A stretch of DNA of 64,000 nucleotides, taken from assembly GCA_016648135.1 (NCBI GenBank), contig JADDOH010000183.1, positions 1 through 64,000 on the forward strand, read 5' to 3'. The translations under genes and the position numbers were made by a program. Positions 45,780 through 56,462 of this stretch are shown piece after piece. This DNA comes from Agrypnia vestita (lineage: Eukaryota; Arthropoda; Insecta; Trichoptera; Phryganeidae). A model generated the notes under the pieces. It did no database searches and had not been told where the DNA came from. It saw only the letters and a list, made by a program, of their open reading frames with translations. Each line of letters begins with the position of its first letter. Within the stretch, counting starts at the first letter, position 1.

Positions 45780-46720
45780 TGATGAAGAAGAGGAAGAAAA
45801 AAGCCATAAAAGTAGTGGATGACGACAGAAGAAGAAGAAAATGAATCCAAAGAAAGGCATAAGATAAAGAAGAAAAGTCACAACCGAGTGTAGTAGTAGA
45901 TAAAGACGAAGAAGAAGAAGTCGAAAGTTATAAAATTAGAAGAAGACGCGAATGTAGTAGTAGGTAAAGGACAAAAGAAGATGAAGAAAAGACGTAGAAA
46001 AACATTCGAAAATTATAAGATAAACGGAAGAAGAAGTCATGAATGTAGTTATAGGAAAAGAAGAAGAAGAAGATGAAGAGAAGACGAAGTAAAACAGTTG
46101 ATAAGTATAAGATAAACGGAAGAAGACGAAATGAATGTAGTTATAGGAAAAGAAGAAGAAGAAGAAAGTGGAGAAGCGAATAGGAAAGAAGAAAGAAGAG
46201 AATATGAAAAGAAGAAGAAGAAAGAGAAGAAAAGAAAGAAAAAGAAAATCATTTAGTAATAGGAAAAGAAGAAGAAGAAGAAAAGGTAAAGAAGAAGAGA
46301 AGACGAAGAAAAGACGTAGAAAACAGTCGAAAAGTATAAGATAAATGGAAGAAGACGAAATGAATGTAGTTATAGAAAAAGAAGAAGAAGAAGAAAGTAG
46401 AGAAGCAGTCGAAAGATATACCATAAGACGAAAAAGTAGTTGCAACGTATTGTAATAATTGCTATTTATAGAAGAGAAGGCGTTTGAAAAGTAAAGCATA
46501 ACCGGTATGTATTCAAAGAAGAAGAAGACTAGAGTGAACATAATCAATAAAAAAAACCTTCGTACCGAAGAAGAAGAAGACGCTGTTGAAGTCAATATAA
46601 CCAAAAAGGGGAAAGAAAATATATATATATAACCGTTAGCATATACGAATAAGAAGAAGACGAAGAAGAAGAAGAGGAAGAAAAGGATAGGAACAACCCT
46701 TCGATAATTGTAGAACGTAA
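45780..46720 (+). repeat. GAA-rich purine block with higher-order repeats
   Basis: About 940 bp, overwhelmingly A and G on the plus strand, with many (GAA)n runs. Longer words recur: GAATGTAGTTATAGGAAAAG at 46041 and 46133 and a variant near 46363, and AGTATAAGATAAACGGAAG near 46093 with variants. It therefore has a ~94-bp and longer periodicity. The 270-residue Phe/Ser/Leu-rich minus-strand frame at 45936-46748 is a composition artefact. Confidence 0.85.
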
Positions 46721-46740
46721 AAGTATATATAACTATTATC

Positions 46741-46860
46741 CGTCTCAACTAACTTTCCAGCCAACCCTCAAGGGTGATATCTAAAGACGACGCATGTTTG
46801 TAGAAGAAGTGGATCCAGATGTCAAGAAAAGTTTCCCATAACTATTCCTTACTAACCTGT
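46741..46860. repeat. Direct repeat flanking the GAA block, right copy
   Basis: Partner of 45352-45490: CTCAACTAACTTTCCAGCC, AACCCTCAAGGG, AAAGACGACGCATG and ATAACTATTCCTTACTA. Confidence 0.65.
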
Positions 46861-48250
46861 CTTCCCCCAAATTGTTAAGCGTTTGTCAAATAATCAGGCG
46901 CGACTCCTCCGTATAACTGTAATATCGTTCCTCCCAAAACTTATTGAAAACCTAAAACAACTTTATTAATATGTTCCGTATTCATCATCCCCATACTTAT
47001 ATGTAACATAACATTATAAAATTTTAAAGTTTTCCTTTAACAACGCGAACATGTTTAACGAAGTACACTGTTACAAATCAGAAGAGGTAAACCCTAATAT
47101 CTGTACTAGCTGTAGTAGTCATCACCAACACTGATATCCACAGAAGATGTATGTGTGTAACTGAATCAAGAATTCCTAACGTATAATTCGGTTTGCTATA
47201 CGACTGGAATCTATTCAAGATCCAAACGACTAATCTTCCTACCCTAATCTAAAGGTAATGGTCACGACGACGCATGAAGGTGAATGAAGCTAATGATTTC
47301 GTTATGCTACTACTATTTAATCTACTAAAAATCTACTTTCAATTTTTTTTTTTTTTCCCAAAATGTTCCAGAAGAATTCAAAAGCTCTCCTGAAAAATTT
47401 CTTTTTTATTTTATTTTATCACTATTCAAAAGGATTTCTACATACACCCAATGTATAGTAAAAACAATAAATGCTTAATCAATCATAGCGTTACGACTTC
47501 TCAAAACTTGAAGAAACTCACATATCGTTAATTCCGGATTTACTTTTGTATTATTTCCAAGAAGATTGCGCCCAAAACCAAAACAACCCCAATATAGATA
47601 CGTACGAAATTTGAAGTAGTGAGATGTAAACATTTAACAATTATCAACCCTGTATGTGAACCTTATGATCATTAAAGAAGCCAACTGTCCTTCTACCATA
47701 TCTCATCTCTGTAGTCAAATAAGCTGTTTATTTCTACTCTGCCTATAAATACACTATACCAACGTATATTATAATATAATATATATTAATGAAGATAAAA
47801 CAATTTCAATTAACGTTGCAATGAAGCGAAACAAAGGAATATATATAAAAAAAAAACAACAAAGAAGTCCAATTTTTAATTATTCGTTACTAAGAGAATA
47901 TATATTGCGCTCTCTATTACCGCTCCCTATAGACTAATACTAGCGAAGGCTCAAAACTTTCTCTGATTTCCGCTAGATGGCGGTAGTATGACCATTTTAA
48001 TTCATATGCCAGGCCGTCTTGTAAATAAAAATGGAAGCAATTTTATTCTTGTAATTCAAATCAAAATAATTTTAGATCAAAACAAGAAACTCAAATAATT
48101 ATTTCGTGCAACAATACGCGTCTGTGTTTATATTACGAACAAGTCTATCAATCCTGCATACAACAAAGAAATTATAATTAGTTTGAATAACCAGAACCGT
48201 ATATAACTGTGTATAACAATTAAGAACACATTTAGATAATTAAAATAATT
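46861..48250. other. Interior stretch without recognised features
   Basis: AT-rich. GCTAGATGGCGGTAG at 47971 is a single copy of the word type repeated in the hAT MITE at 24.6 kb. No gene seen. Confidence 0.35.
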
Positions 48251-48356
48251 AAGGACCATAATAAATCAATGAAGGAAATTATTATTTTTTTTCAATTAAT
48301 TCAGCAACATTGCAGATTGACATTTTATTTTTTTAGGACAATTTGTATATAACACC

Positions 48357-48382
48357 TTGACGATAAAAAGGTATCTCCGAAA
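48357..48382 (+). ncRNA. Hammerhead-like motif in a diverged PLE 3' end
   Basis: The sequence UUGACGA, U, stem, C, GAAAC is followed by CAUGCACGUG and CAAATAATATAAGTAGATTT, the downstream region shared with 6594 and 38221. C3 of the core is changed to U. It is likely the tail of a PLE inserted in the LTR interior (about 48290-48440). Confidence 0.45.
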
Positions 48383-48965
48383 CATGCACGTGAAAGTTAT
48401 CAAATAATATAAGTAGATTTGTAAGAATACTATAATCAATTAATTTTTTGTGTAATTATTATCTGTAAAAATTTAGCTGAATTTAAAGATCTTTTTTTTT
48501 TTCAAATATAGAAACCCTTTTTAATATCCATAAGACAAATATATAACAAGTGTGGATTTATTTAATTTACATTAACCTTAATTTTATTAAAATTAATTTA
48601 TATTAATTTTTAATTATGAAACCAGACGGATAGTTATTAAAATATTTTTTGCATTTGTATCATAAAAGTACATAACCGAAAGAGAAAAGTAAATATTATA
48701 AAACATCGGATTTATAATTTTTTTTATAAAATAAAATATATATCAAATGTTCTTTTCTTTTAGATTCATATATTCTCGTGTTTATATTTTCTACTAAATT
48801 GTTATCCGGTTTTTATATTTATTTTTACTTTTATATTTTTCTGCTATTATTATTAATTACTATTGCATAACTCGTAAGCGAAAATATTTGCCACTGAACA
48901 GATTTTATCTAGCGTGGTTAATTATTAGTTTATATTAATATAAGAAATTAAATTAAAACCGAATT

Positions 48966-49325
48966 TTAAGCTATCATAAACCCTCCGTGGCGCGCGCTGA
49001 AATCTGTCGCGGTGATCTGCCCGTAATACAGGTGTATATTTTTGCATTTCGGGCGCCGTGCGAATCCGTTCGGCGTAGCTAACTGTCTTTTCGTACTAGC
49101 CCGAGCGCGAAGGTCGAACTTGTTAAACCTTAAACCCTCAAACGTCTCGGATCTATTCACGAACTCACGCGGTCGGGCGAAACATGACCCGGAGGGTACT
49201 GTATGGGGAGCCGTGTCGTCGCGCGTTCTCCCATTACACAGCGCTCGCAAACCCGGCGGCTTTGGCCGTGTTCGGTGGTATATTTGCGAAACACAAACAC
49301 AAACGCAATAATTAAAACCATTCAA
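48966..49325. other. CpG-rich patch open on both strands, unknown
   Basis: The minus strand has a 119-residue frame (48966-49325) and the plus strand an 89-residue frame (49042-49311). The minus frame is basic and includes FARPREFVNRSETFEGLRFN then KFDLRARASTKRQLATPNGF. I recognise neither. The patch is much GC-richer than its surroundings, and its right end is tandemly duplicated (49245-49495). Confidence 0.25.
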
Positions 49326-49495
49326 ATGTGAATCGTTTGAATCTCAACTACATATTTGTTATACTGCGATCCGCAAATCCCGATGGCTTAGGCCGTGCCG
49401 GTGGCATACTTGTGAGATCGCATTCAAATATATTTTCTTCATACAATTATTAAAAATATTTTTCAAATGTGAATCGTTTGATTTCAAACCACATA
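49245..49495 (+). repeat. Two tandem ~125-bp units
   Basis: GCAAACCCGGCGGCTTTGGC then GTGAATCGTTTGAATCTCAA (unit 1) are matched by GCAAATCCCGATGGCTTAGG then GTGAATCGTTTGATTTCAAA (unit 2, from 49370). Confidence 0.6.
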
Positions 49496-49884
49496 AAATG
49501 AATGAGATATGAAATAAATCACATATTCTATAAAATGGAGCAATACTTTTACAAAGAAACAGGCATTCCAAAATCGAACTAATATATCACAAGGACCAAA
49601 ATTACTACAATAATTTTCGTTCACAAAATATTAAATAATAAAAATGCCAACTATCTATATGACAAACAACCTAAAGAAATTTCTAATACCTAGTATCACG
49701 TTTGTCTACAAATCTCAGTACGTGGTTCACATAAATGCTCAATCTTTTTTCTTTGATGTCACGGACCGTGGTCCGCAATTGTTTAAATAAAACCGCTTTT
49801 ATAATCAAATATTTTCTTTCATTTATAATATTAACTAAACCAAAATGATTTTATTACTATGCAAATGAGTCCAACGAATACGCT

Positions 49885-49905
49885 CCTACTGGTCACCGGC
49901 ACCAC
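49885..49905 (-). other. Primer-binding-site-like motif next to LTR copy B
   Basis: Just inside the LTR-like repeat the minus strand reads GTGGTGCCGGTGACCAGTAG. A TGG-starting sequence complementary to a tRNA 3' end is expected here. I did not match it to a specific tRNA. Related words follow similar ends at 50041 and 41381-41222, which complicates the boundary. Confidence 0.4.
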
Positions 49906-52900
49906 TGTAATGATCCAGCTAGATAGTAAGGTCTCTCGGCCTTGATACATTTAATAATAATTTAGTATAGCTCCTCGTCAAAAGGTGTGGCTTTGTTAAA
50001 TGTAGAAATCCAATCTATCTCTTGGTCCGGCACCAGAGTGATGTATGAGGGGGTGGTCCAAACGTATAAGGCGAAGAATAATATAATATAAATCTCAATA
50101 TTAAATAAAACATTTTTTCTTATATGTGAGCGCGCGACGCTCTGCATGGCGCAAGAGGGGCACGACTGCGAATTGCGTTGTAACTATAAAAGGATCGCGG
50201 AATAAAATATTATACCTTCTTGAAATATTATAAATAATGTATCCTATACAATATTAATACTCTGCCTGTGCTAACTATACATTGAACTAAAATATATATT
50301 ATTAACTGGAAATAATTATTCTGTGAAAATTGCGCTTTTGAATGCAATATTAACTAAAAATATTAACTAAAATATTTCTAACATCTTGGGTTCGCATACT
50401 ATATTGAAAATACCTAATGCCCTTTGCATTTACTAAGTATATTACCTAAATAGCCACAGCTATACCATCCTGTCCGTCAGGGACGAAACATAAAACACAG
50501 TTATATTCCTAAAAGTGCTACCTCTTACGCGACAAAAATACCTATTGCAGTCGGGCTATGAATATGAACTATTTCCGCCTCATAATGGCGCCTGGAACCA
50601 ATACTAAAACCCTCACTAGGAATAATAAATGCGACTAAATCTCGATAAATACAATATATACTATTCGTAATACGTCGTTGAATTGGCACATGATTCGTCT
50701 AATGGATGAAGGACCCCGTTGTGTATCGTAATAACTTCAAATTCTTTTATAGGAGCAGTGTGGAAACAATTGCATAATATTACGTAATAAAAACATCTAA
50801 CGAACCTAATAATCGATACATTTATGTTACAATAAAATACATACACTAGAAAGAATTCGTGTATTAGAAATAAAACATTTTCGATTTGAGACAAACCAGT
50901 AAAATCGTTCGAACGGCGCAATGGAAAAAATCCACACATATTAAATAACACTGAAATTAATAATTATAATTGTATTTGTATTAGCAAATTCTTACCTTCA
51001 ATGGTTTCGTCTTAGACGTGCATGAACCTGTTCATATTAATTCCTGGGGAAAATAATACATATATTTGCTATCTACGAGATAAGACATTTTTGAAGCAAA
51101 ACTTCTTTATAAATAAGTAGATAAGGTCTCGGGGATGGTTTGTTCGAAAGGATTCTACAACAGCCCGTGAGTTTATATGAAATAATAGTTTCTTTGAATG
51201 CTAAGTTTTGATTTTTTAAACCCTCAGCATCTCTGCTGAGAGGGGTAGAGGCTCCGCGCCCGCCTAAACCCGGTGACCGACTTCCTAAGTGACTAAACGG
51301 CCCCCCTTGTTCCTCCGGAACTTACTGCATCCCGAGACTCTATCTCTTCTTTACGAGATGTGATCCCGTGACGCCCTTCTTTTAGGCTTATAATTGAGAA
51401 GGCCGTACTCTTTTGGTACGAGTTTCTGATGATGTGTGTTGTCTTGAGGCGCCTTTCTTTTAGGCCGGTGTTTGAAGAATCATGTACTCTTTTGGTACGA
51501 ATTGATGACGACATTAGCCTCCTTTGCGGGCATAGTCAGCGATGTTACAAATTATTGTGCAATCTCATTATGCCTTTTCAGAATGGCGTCCCACGATTCT
51601 GCATCTTGCAACATTTACTTTGGACAAATGTTAGAGTGTTAGTAACATATTTATAATATCCCAGCTATTCCATATGAGTGAATGATTTTTATATTTATTC
51701 TGGCCCTGTCTTTCTTACAGAGGACGAAATAGAAGTTAACGTTTTCTATCAAGGTTTTACAGCATTCAAGCATGGAAATCCTTCCAAAGACAAAGGGAAC
51801 CTTTTTGTTGGTTTAAGTAGTTTGCGCCAGATGAGGTTAGGTGGTCGGTTTATTGACGACCCCGAGCAACAAGGAGGACCCCGCCTTTAAGGGGCCCTGC
51901 AGGGGCTTGTGCGGGTTCCACGCCCAAGTGCCGGCAATCATCCACCCCTCAGCCAGCTAGGCCATCACAAACCAGATATCCCCAATCTTTAGTTAGATCT
52001 CCCCATTCTGTCCTTTACTCGTCGTTCTGAAGCTACTTGTTAAGCCAGATGTACCGAGGTACTCAAATCATAAAGAGTTAGCTGAAGACCGGATTGCGCA
52101 ATACTTATGCAATACAATTTTTATAAGGCTACTAAGCGTTTCTTATAGAATTATGTGTATTCAATTGTTAGTACAAATAGTATGAAAATCCCCATACTTT
52201 AAAATATATTCGTTCGGAAGAATTTCTCGTACGATTTGGATTGATATCTGGTTATGCAATACATAACGCGTCGACAATTATTATGAATCTATTAAGCACT
52301 GCTTATAGAGCTCCGTAAAATCAATTGTTAATACAAATGGTATGAAAATCCCCATGCATCAAAATATATTCGTTTGGGAGATATTCCCGTACGAATTGAG
52401 CCAAGATCACACAAGAAATCGTGATATTAATTATACATTATTGTTCCGATTTTAAATCTTTCCAAAATAAATACATTTCAATAGTGAAAATAATTAACCG
52501 ATAGATAATATAAATGTGTTCCTTAGCTGTTACACAGTGGCGGTATGATCCTCTCTGGAACTGATGATTGGTAGATTCCTCCATACGTCCGGGCAGCAAC
52601 TCCGTCCGCAAATGATGTTCTGGAACTCAGGGCTCCGTCGGTAGTCTGTCGGGCAGCGCTCCCGCTCGCAAGTCTGGTCTCAAACTGAAGGGGCTGAGTA
52701 CATCGTGTTCGCTCCTTTTGTAGTAACGATTTCACCATACCTCTGAAATCCACGCTAGTGCAGTGACTCATCTTATGCGCGATGACCTCACCGCCGGCGC
52801 TCGCCATTGGCCGGATTCAGCCATCAGGACGGTCGCCTCCGGCTCAACCCGTCGAAGGCAAAGCGCGCCTGTGATTGGTCCGTTTCGTTAAAATAACAGT

Positions 52901-53254
52901 AAAGCACCCGCTACACGCGAGACTTGCTGTTCCGATTCATAAATAATAAAGGCTTGTTCGCACCTACTCACAAGGTCGAGTCTATTAGGATTGGCAAACG
53001 ATATTAATTTAACACAGAATTATATCTATGGTATAATAAAGATCTAAGAAATATTACTTGTATAGCTGAATATTCAATATTTTGTTAGCCTCCTGTAATA
53101 CATAGAATCTTAAGAAGAAATATATCAGGCTTTTACTTTTAAACGATTCAAACCAGAAGAAATATATTTTTGATGTCCATACTTGGCTTTTTTGAATATT
53201 ATTATTTTAAGATTTTCTAAATTTATTAAATCTATCTCTATGTCGACCATCACA
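49906..53254 (-). mobile_element. Long LTR-like direct repeat, copy B (proposed 5' LTR)
   Basis: Direct repeat of 41222-44476, 3349 bp, with the same minus-strand start TGTGATGGTCGACATAG. It carries an extra ~127 bp near 52130-52390 that is a tandem duplication of a segment with AAATATATTCGTT and GTATGAAAATCCCCAT. Upstream flank (53255 on) is unrelated to copy A and shows a LINE remnant, consistent with the outer edge of the element. Confidence 0.6.
52680..52860 (-). promoter_or_regulatory. Promoter array in LTR copy B, TATA altered
   Basis: Same layout as copy A: CCAAT near 52810-52806, AP-1 site TGAGTCA at 52770-52764 and Inr-like TCAGTT. The TATA word here is TACAAAAG instead of TATAAAAG, a single change expected to weaken it. 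Confidence 0.55.
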
Positions 53255-53475
53255 GTGTTAAGTAAATATATCTGATTGATATCCAGGACGTGACATTCTC
53301 TGAAAAGTTCTTCTAAAGGAAAACGAAATGGCTTTTTATGAAGAACTCTCAATACCATTTTATGAACTATGCTTAATGAATCTGATATAAGTAGTACAAG
53401 CTGCACCACCCCGATTGACAGTTGCGCAATTAATGAGTGGGTGGCACGTATACTATTCTTCTTGTCGGTGCGTCT
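53255..53475 (-). pseudogene. LINE RT C-terminal remnant cut by the LTR element
   Basis: The minus strand encodes SLSIVHKMVLRVLHKKPFRF then PLEELFRECHVLDINQIYLL, the Jockey/CR1-type segment following the WGG-TY motif (xLQKKxLRIIxxKP-x-x-P-x-ELFxExxVLxIxQLY). Just upstream, in another frame, GGAACTTYIRFI would supply the WGG-TY part, so one frameshift lies near 53380. Homology stops exactly at the LTR-like boundary, 53254/53255. Confidence 0.65.
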
Positions 53476-53857
53476 AGTACATCTCTAATTTCCTTGAAAA
53501 AATAAGCTTTCTTATTCGGATTGTGAGATTCAAAATGTGTTTTCTCCAGTTTGTATGCTGGTCTATGTGCACACTCTCGTATATCTTCTGCTGTCTGCAA
53601 ATAAGTACAATCATAGGGTTTATGTATCGATTGACATGTACGAATCAGTAGATTTTTGAGAAGTTTATTCATGTTCCATTTTATTCCATAAAATAATAGT
53701 TTAATATGTAGCTTAATAAGTGAAAACAAAATAAAAATAATCACCAACTTGTAAAAAATCACCCAATTTCTACGAAAATTTTATTCCCACCGGGTGGCGT
53801 AACCCCTTAAATAATCGGGAAGATTTGGGAATAAGGGGTATTATTATAACGGGTAGG
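53476..53857. other. Unidentified frame and spacer
   Basis: A 110-residue minus-strand frame (53430-53762) reads RTCQSIHKPYDCTYLQTAED and ends VPPTH. No domain recognised. It may be a further decayed part of the same retroelement. Confidence 0.25.
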
Positions 53858-54053
53858 CGGCCCTCGTAGCGCAGTGGGTATGAAACTGGCTTCCCACACC
53901 GAGGGTTCCGGGTTCGATTCCCGGTGAGGTCATAATTTAATCTATGTGATTTACTCAAGCCTGGGTGTTTTGTGATGTATTTCGCTTCTGTAATTGGGCC
54001 TCATGGCCTGTTGAAGCGTAAAAAAAAAAAAGAAGAAAAAAAGAAGAAGAAGA
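53858..54053 (+). mobile_element. tRNA-derived SINE with GAAGAAG-type tail
   Basis: The A box TAGCGCAGTGG (53867-53877) and B box GGTTCGATTCC (53911-53921) are perfect, and the T arm CCGGG-TTCGATT-CCCGG pairs completely. The acceptor stem is imperfect and the sequence runs on for ~100 nt (GGGCCTCATGGCCTGTTGAAGC) into an A run and AAGAAGAAGAAG. That makes it a SINE rather than a tRNA gene. Confidence 0.85.
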
Positions 54054-55172
54054 ACATAAATAAAGTCACACGAACAGAACAAATCGACACGCGAACGAGC
54101 AAAAATCAAGAGATTAAGTTAACACTCTAGGATGGAAAATTGCGCATCACTCTCTATACAGCCTCGATCTAGCATTATCTGATTGCCACTTGATTAGATC
54201 TACGCAGCATTGTTTAGATGGTAGAAGATTTGATAGCGTTAGTGAAATAAAAAAGGCCCCAACAGACTCTTTGCCGTCAAGCCTATGACTTTTTATAAAC
54301 GAGATATCAAAAACTTGCTAAAACGACGAAGATAGGTCGCATTTGTCGACGGATAATTTTAGTTTAATAATTTAAGTCTTTTTAAAAACATATTTGCTTG
54401 GTACTTGGTAAGTAGTTCGTATAAGCACAGATATAAATCGAATACTCTTTAAATAAGAAAAATAAGTTTAGACAGCAGCACACGCCGCACCGAGCGATCA
54501 TCGAATAATTACGAAACGATTTCACAGCATTTCTCAACCATTTTTAAATTCAAAAATATAAAATGACTTTCAATTCTGTACGATAGTAATTGAAAAACTA
54601 TTAATCTAAATCAGGTACCATGAAATTACGTTAAATATGGACAGGATAGTAGGTACTTACCCGCAGGTAGATCAATATACTCGTAGGTAGGTTAATCGCC
54701 ACCGAAGACAGCAATCCGCGAACATTGTCGAGCAATCTGTTAAATTCTCACTAATCTACTGTTTAGTTCTCACTATCTTATATAATCTCATCACTTCACT
54801 GCATCACTACAAAGATTTTGCGATTATTAAACGTATAAACGACATTAAAACGTGAAAACTAACGCGTGCGGTAAGTCCGACGCAGAACTCGAATCGGGGA
54901 TCCCGCCTTAAAAAAGGCGGGATCCCCGATTTAGGTCTAAATGTAAATGTCCCTCTGTTCGTATTTTTTTTATTTATTATTTCTACATAAATTAATATAA
55001 TTTAACATTTGAAATAAGGAAAACAATTTATTCTACTATCTCTATGAGAGTCAGAGACTCGGATAGGTAGGTACAGAGGAGTAAAAGTATTGCAGGTAAA
55101 AGGTATTACTTAATCTAGGTAGTACAAAATAGAATTGACTGCAGGTATAATACTAATAACAATGATTATATA
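54054..55172. other. Unannotated; contains a strong hairpin
   Basis: AT-rich. A perfect 18-bp hairpin with a 4-nt loop lies at 54892-54931 (see separate entry). No gene recognised. Confidence 0.4.
54892..54931. repeat. Perfect 18-bp GC-rich hairpin
   Basis: AATCGGGGATCCCGCCTT, loop AAAA, then the exact complement. It stands alone in AT-rich sequence. Confidence 0.9.
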
Positions 55173-56460
55173 TTAGGTCCTTACATATGAAATTGGCGTT
55201 TAGTATGGGAGGAACATAAAGCCGATTTTTTTTTATTATAATACATTTATTTAATCAAAGTATGTACCATTGCTATCTATGCACTTTTGCCATCTCATAG
55301 GTAGTTCATCGATCCCTTTACTAAAAAAACCATTCGGACGGGAATCAATAAAATCTTTGAAGGCGGTTTGGACTGCCCCATCGGAGTTGAATTTTTTCCT
55401 TTGCAAGAAGTTATCCAAATTTCGAAAAAAATGGTAATCTGTTGGGGCAAGGTCCGGAGAGTACGGTGGATGTCTTAGACATTCCAATTGAGGCTCCTCT
55501 AATTTGGTAGCCGTCTGTTGTGCAGTGTGTGGTCTGGCGTTATCATGAAGCAGCAGTGGCCTAGAGCGATTAACCAGCCTCGGTTGTTTAGCAGCTAGCT
55601 TTTCCATCATGGTTTGCAGTTGCTGACAATAGACATCTGCCGTAATCGTCTGGCCAGATTTAAGAAAGCTGTAGTGAACGACACCAGCACTAGTCCACCA
55701 AACGCTCACAAGTAACTTTTTTGGAGTCAATTTTCGCTTGGGGCATGGTTTGGCTGGTTCGGCAGGGTTCAGCCATTGCGATGAGCGCTTCCGATTATCG
55801 TACAGGATCCACTTTTCATCACAGGTAATGATTCGATTTAAAATCCCTTCATTATTGTGCCGGTTGAGTAATGCAACGCAGCAGTCAACGCGCGTTTGTT
55901 GATTTGCTTCACTCAATTCGTGAGGTACCCACCTTTCAAGCTTTTTCACCTTACCAATTTGCTTCAAGTGGATTAAAATAGTTTTATTCACTAAACACCG
56001 CAGCCTGCAGCTAACTCGGACGTGGTTTGCGATGGATCCGCTTCCACAATAGCCTTCAATTCTTCATTATCAACTTTGGTCTCCGGCCGTCCACGGGGCT
56101 TGTTCTGCAGGTCGAAATTTCCAGAACGAAAACGTTGGAACCAAAAACGCACTGTGTTTTCTTTTGCGGCACCGTCGCCATACACATCATTAATCCTTCG
56201 AGCCGTTTCTGCAGCACTGGTGCCACGGTGGAACTCGTACTCGTAAATAACGCGATATTTCAAGTTTTTCATTTTGTAAACTGAGTGACGCAAAGAAAAA
56301 AACAATTGAGAAAAAAACAAATGAATAATAATTTTCAAAACACAAATACATGAGTAAATAACTGTATAAATTTGGATTTGGAATTCCTAACCAAAGAGAA
56401 GATATTTGAGATCAAATTTGCCAGTACGGCAAAACCCCAATTTCATATGTATGGACCTAA
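55173..56460 (-). mobile_element. mariner element, 1288 bp, TA duplication
   Basis: The ends are TTAGGTCCTTACATATGAAA (left) and, complemented on the right, TTAGGTCCATACATATGAAA, giving ~28-bp inverted repeats with two differences. TA lies directly outside both ends (55171-55172, 56461-56462). The length is normal for mariner. It contains one transposase gene on the minus strand. Confidence 0.93.
55251..56272 (-). pseudogene. mariner transposase, one frame break
   Basis: The transposase cuts and pastes its element at TA sites. The N-terminal part (56272-55991) starts MKNLKYRVIYEYEFHRGT and carries the two helix-turn-helix DNA-binding regions up to TTSELAAGCGV, then meets TAG. The C-terminal part (ending at the stop next to 55251) continues from TILIHLKQIGKVKKLERW in another frame. 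All three catalytic residues are present: D in IITCDEKW, D in LLLHDNARPH, and D in YSPDLAPTDYHFF with 34 residues between the last two (DD34D). WVPHEL is also intact. Total length would be about 345 residues, normal for the family. The start at 56272 was chosen over an upstream in-frame ATG because mariner proteins begin there. A single small indel near 55990 inactivates it. Confidence 0.9.
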
Positions 56461-56462
56461 TA

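Larger units (their letters stand above)
44477..49905 (-). mobile_element. Interior of LTR-like element, non-coding (LARD-like)
   Basis: The 5.4 kb between the two LTR-like repeats lacks any recognisable gag, protease, RT, RNase H or integrase on the minus strand. It holds C-rich words such as CCCCTTCCCCC at 44890, 44990 and 45530, two diverged direct repeats (45352-45490 and 46741-46860), a large GAA block, a PLE 3' end with a hammerhead-like motif at 48357, and a CpG-rich patch. It looks like a large non-autonomous derivative or a heavily replaced interior. Confidence 0.45.

Noticed and set aside
45936..46748. 270-residue minus-strand ORF rich in Phe, Ser and Leu, longest frame in the window
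   Set aside because: It is the complement of the GAA-rich block; composition alone keeps it open, and it has no domain-like variation.
53125..53254. Extension of the LINE RT remnant into the LTR-like repeat (frame continues VMVDIEIDLINLEN)
   Set aside because: The same bases occur in copy A next to the polypurine tract with a different upstream frame, so this part belongs to the repeat and the in-frame reading is coincidental.
53867..53940. tRNA gene at the perfect A and B boxes
   Set aside because: The acceptor stem is imperfect and the sequence continues into a SINE body and A/GAA tail.
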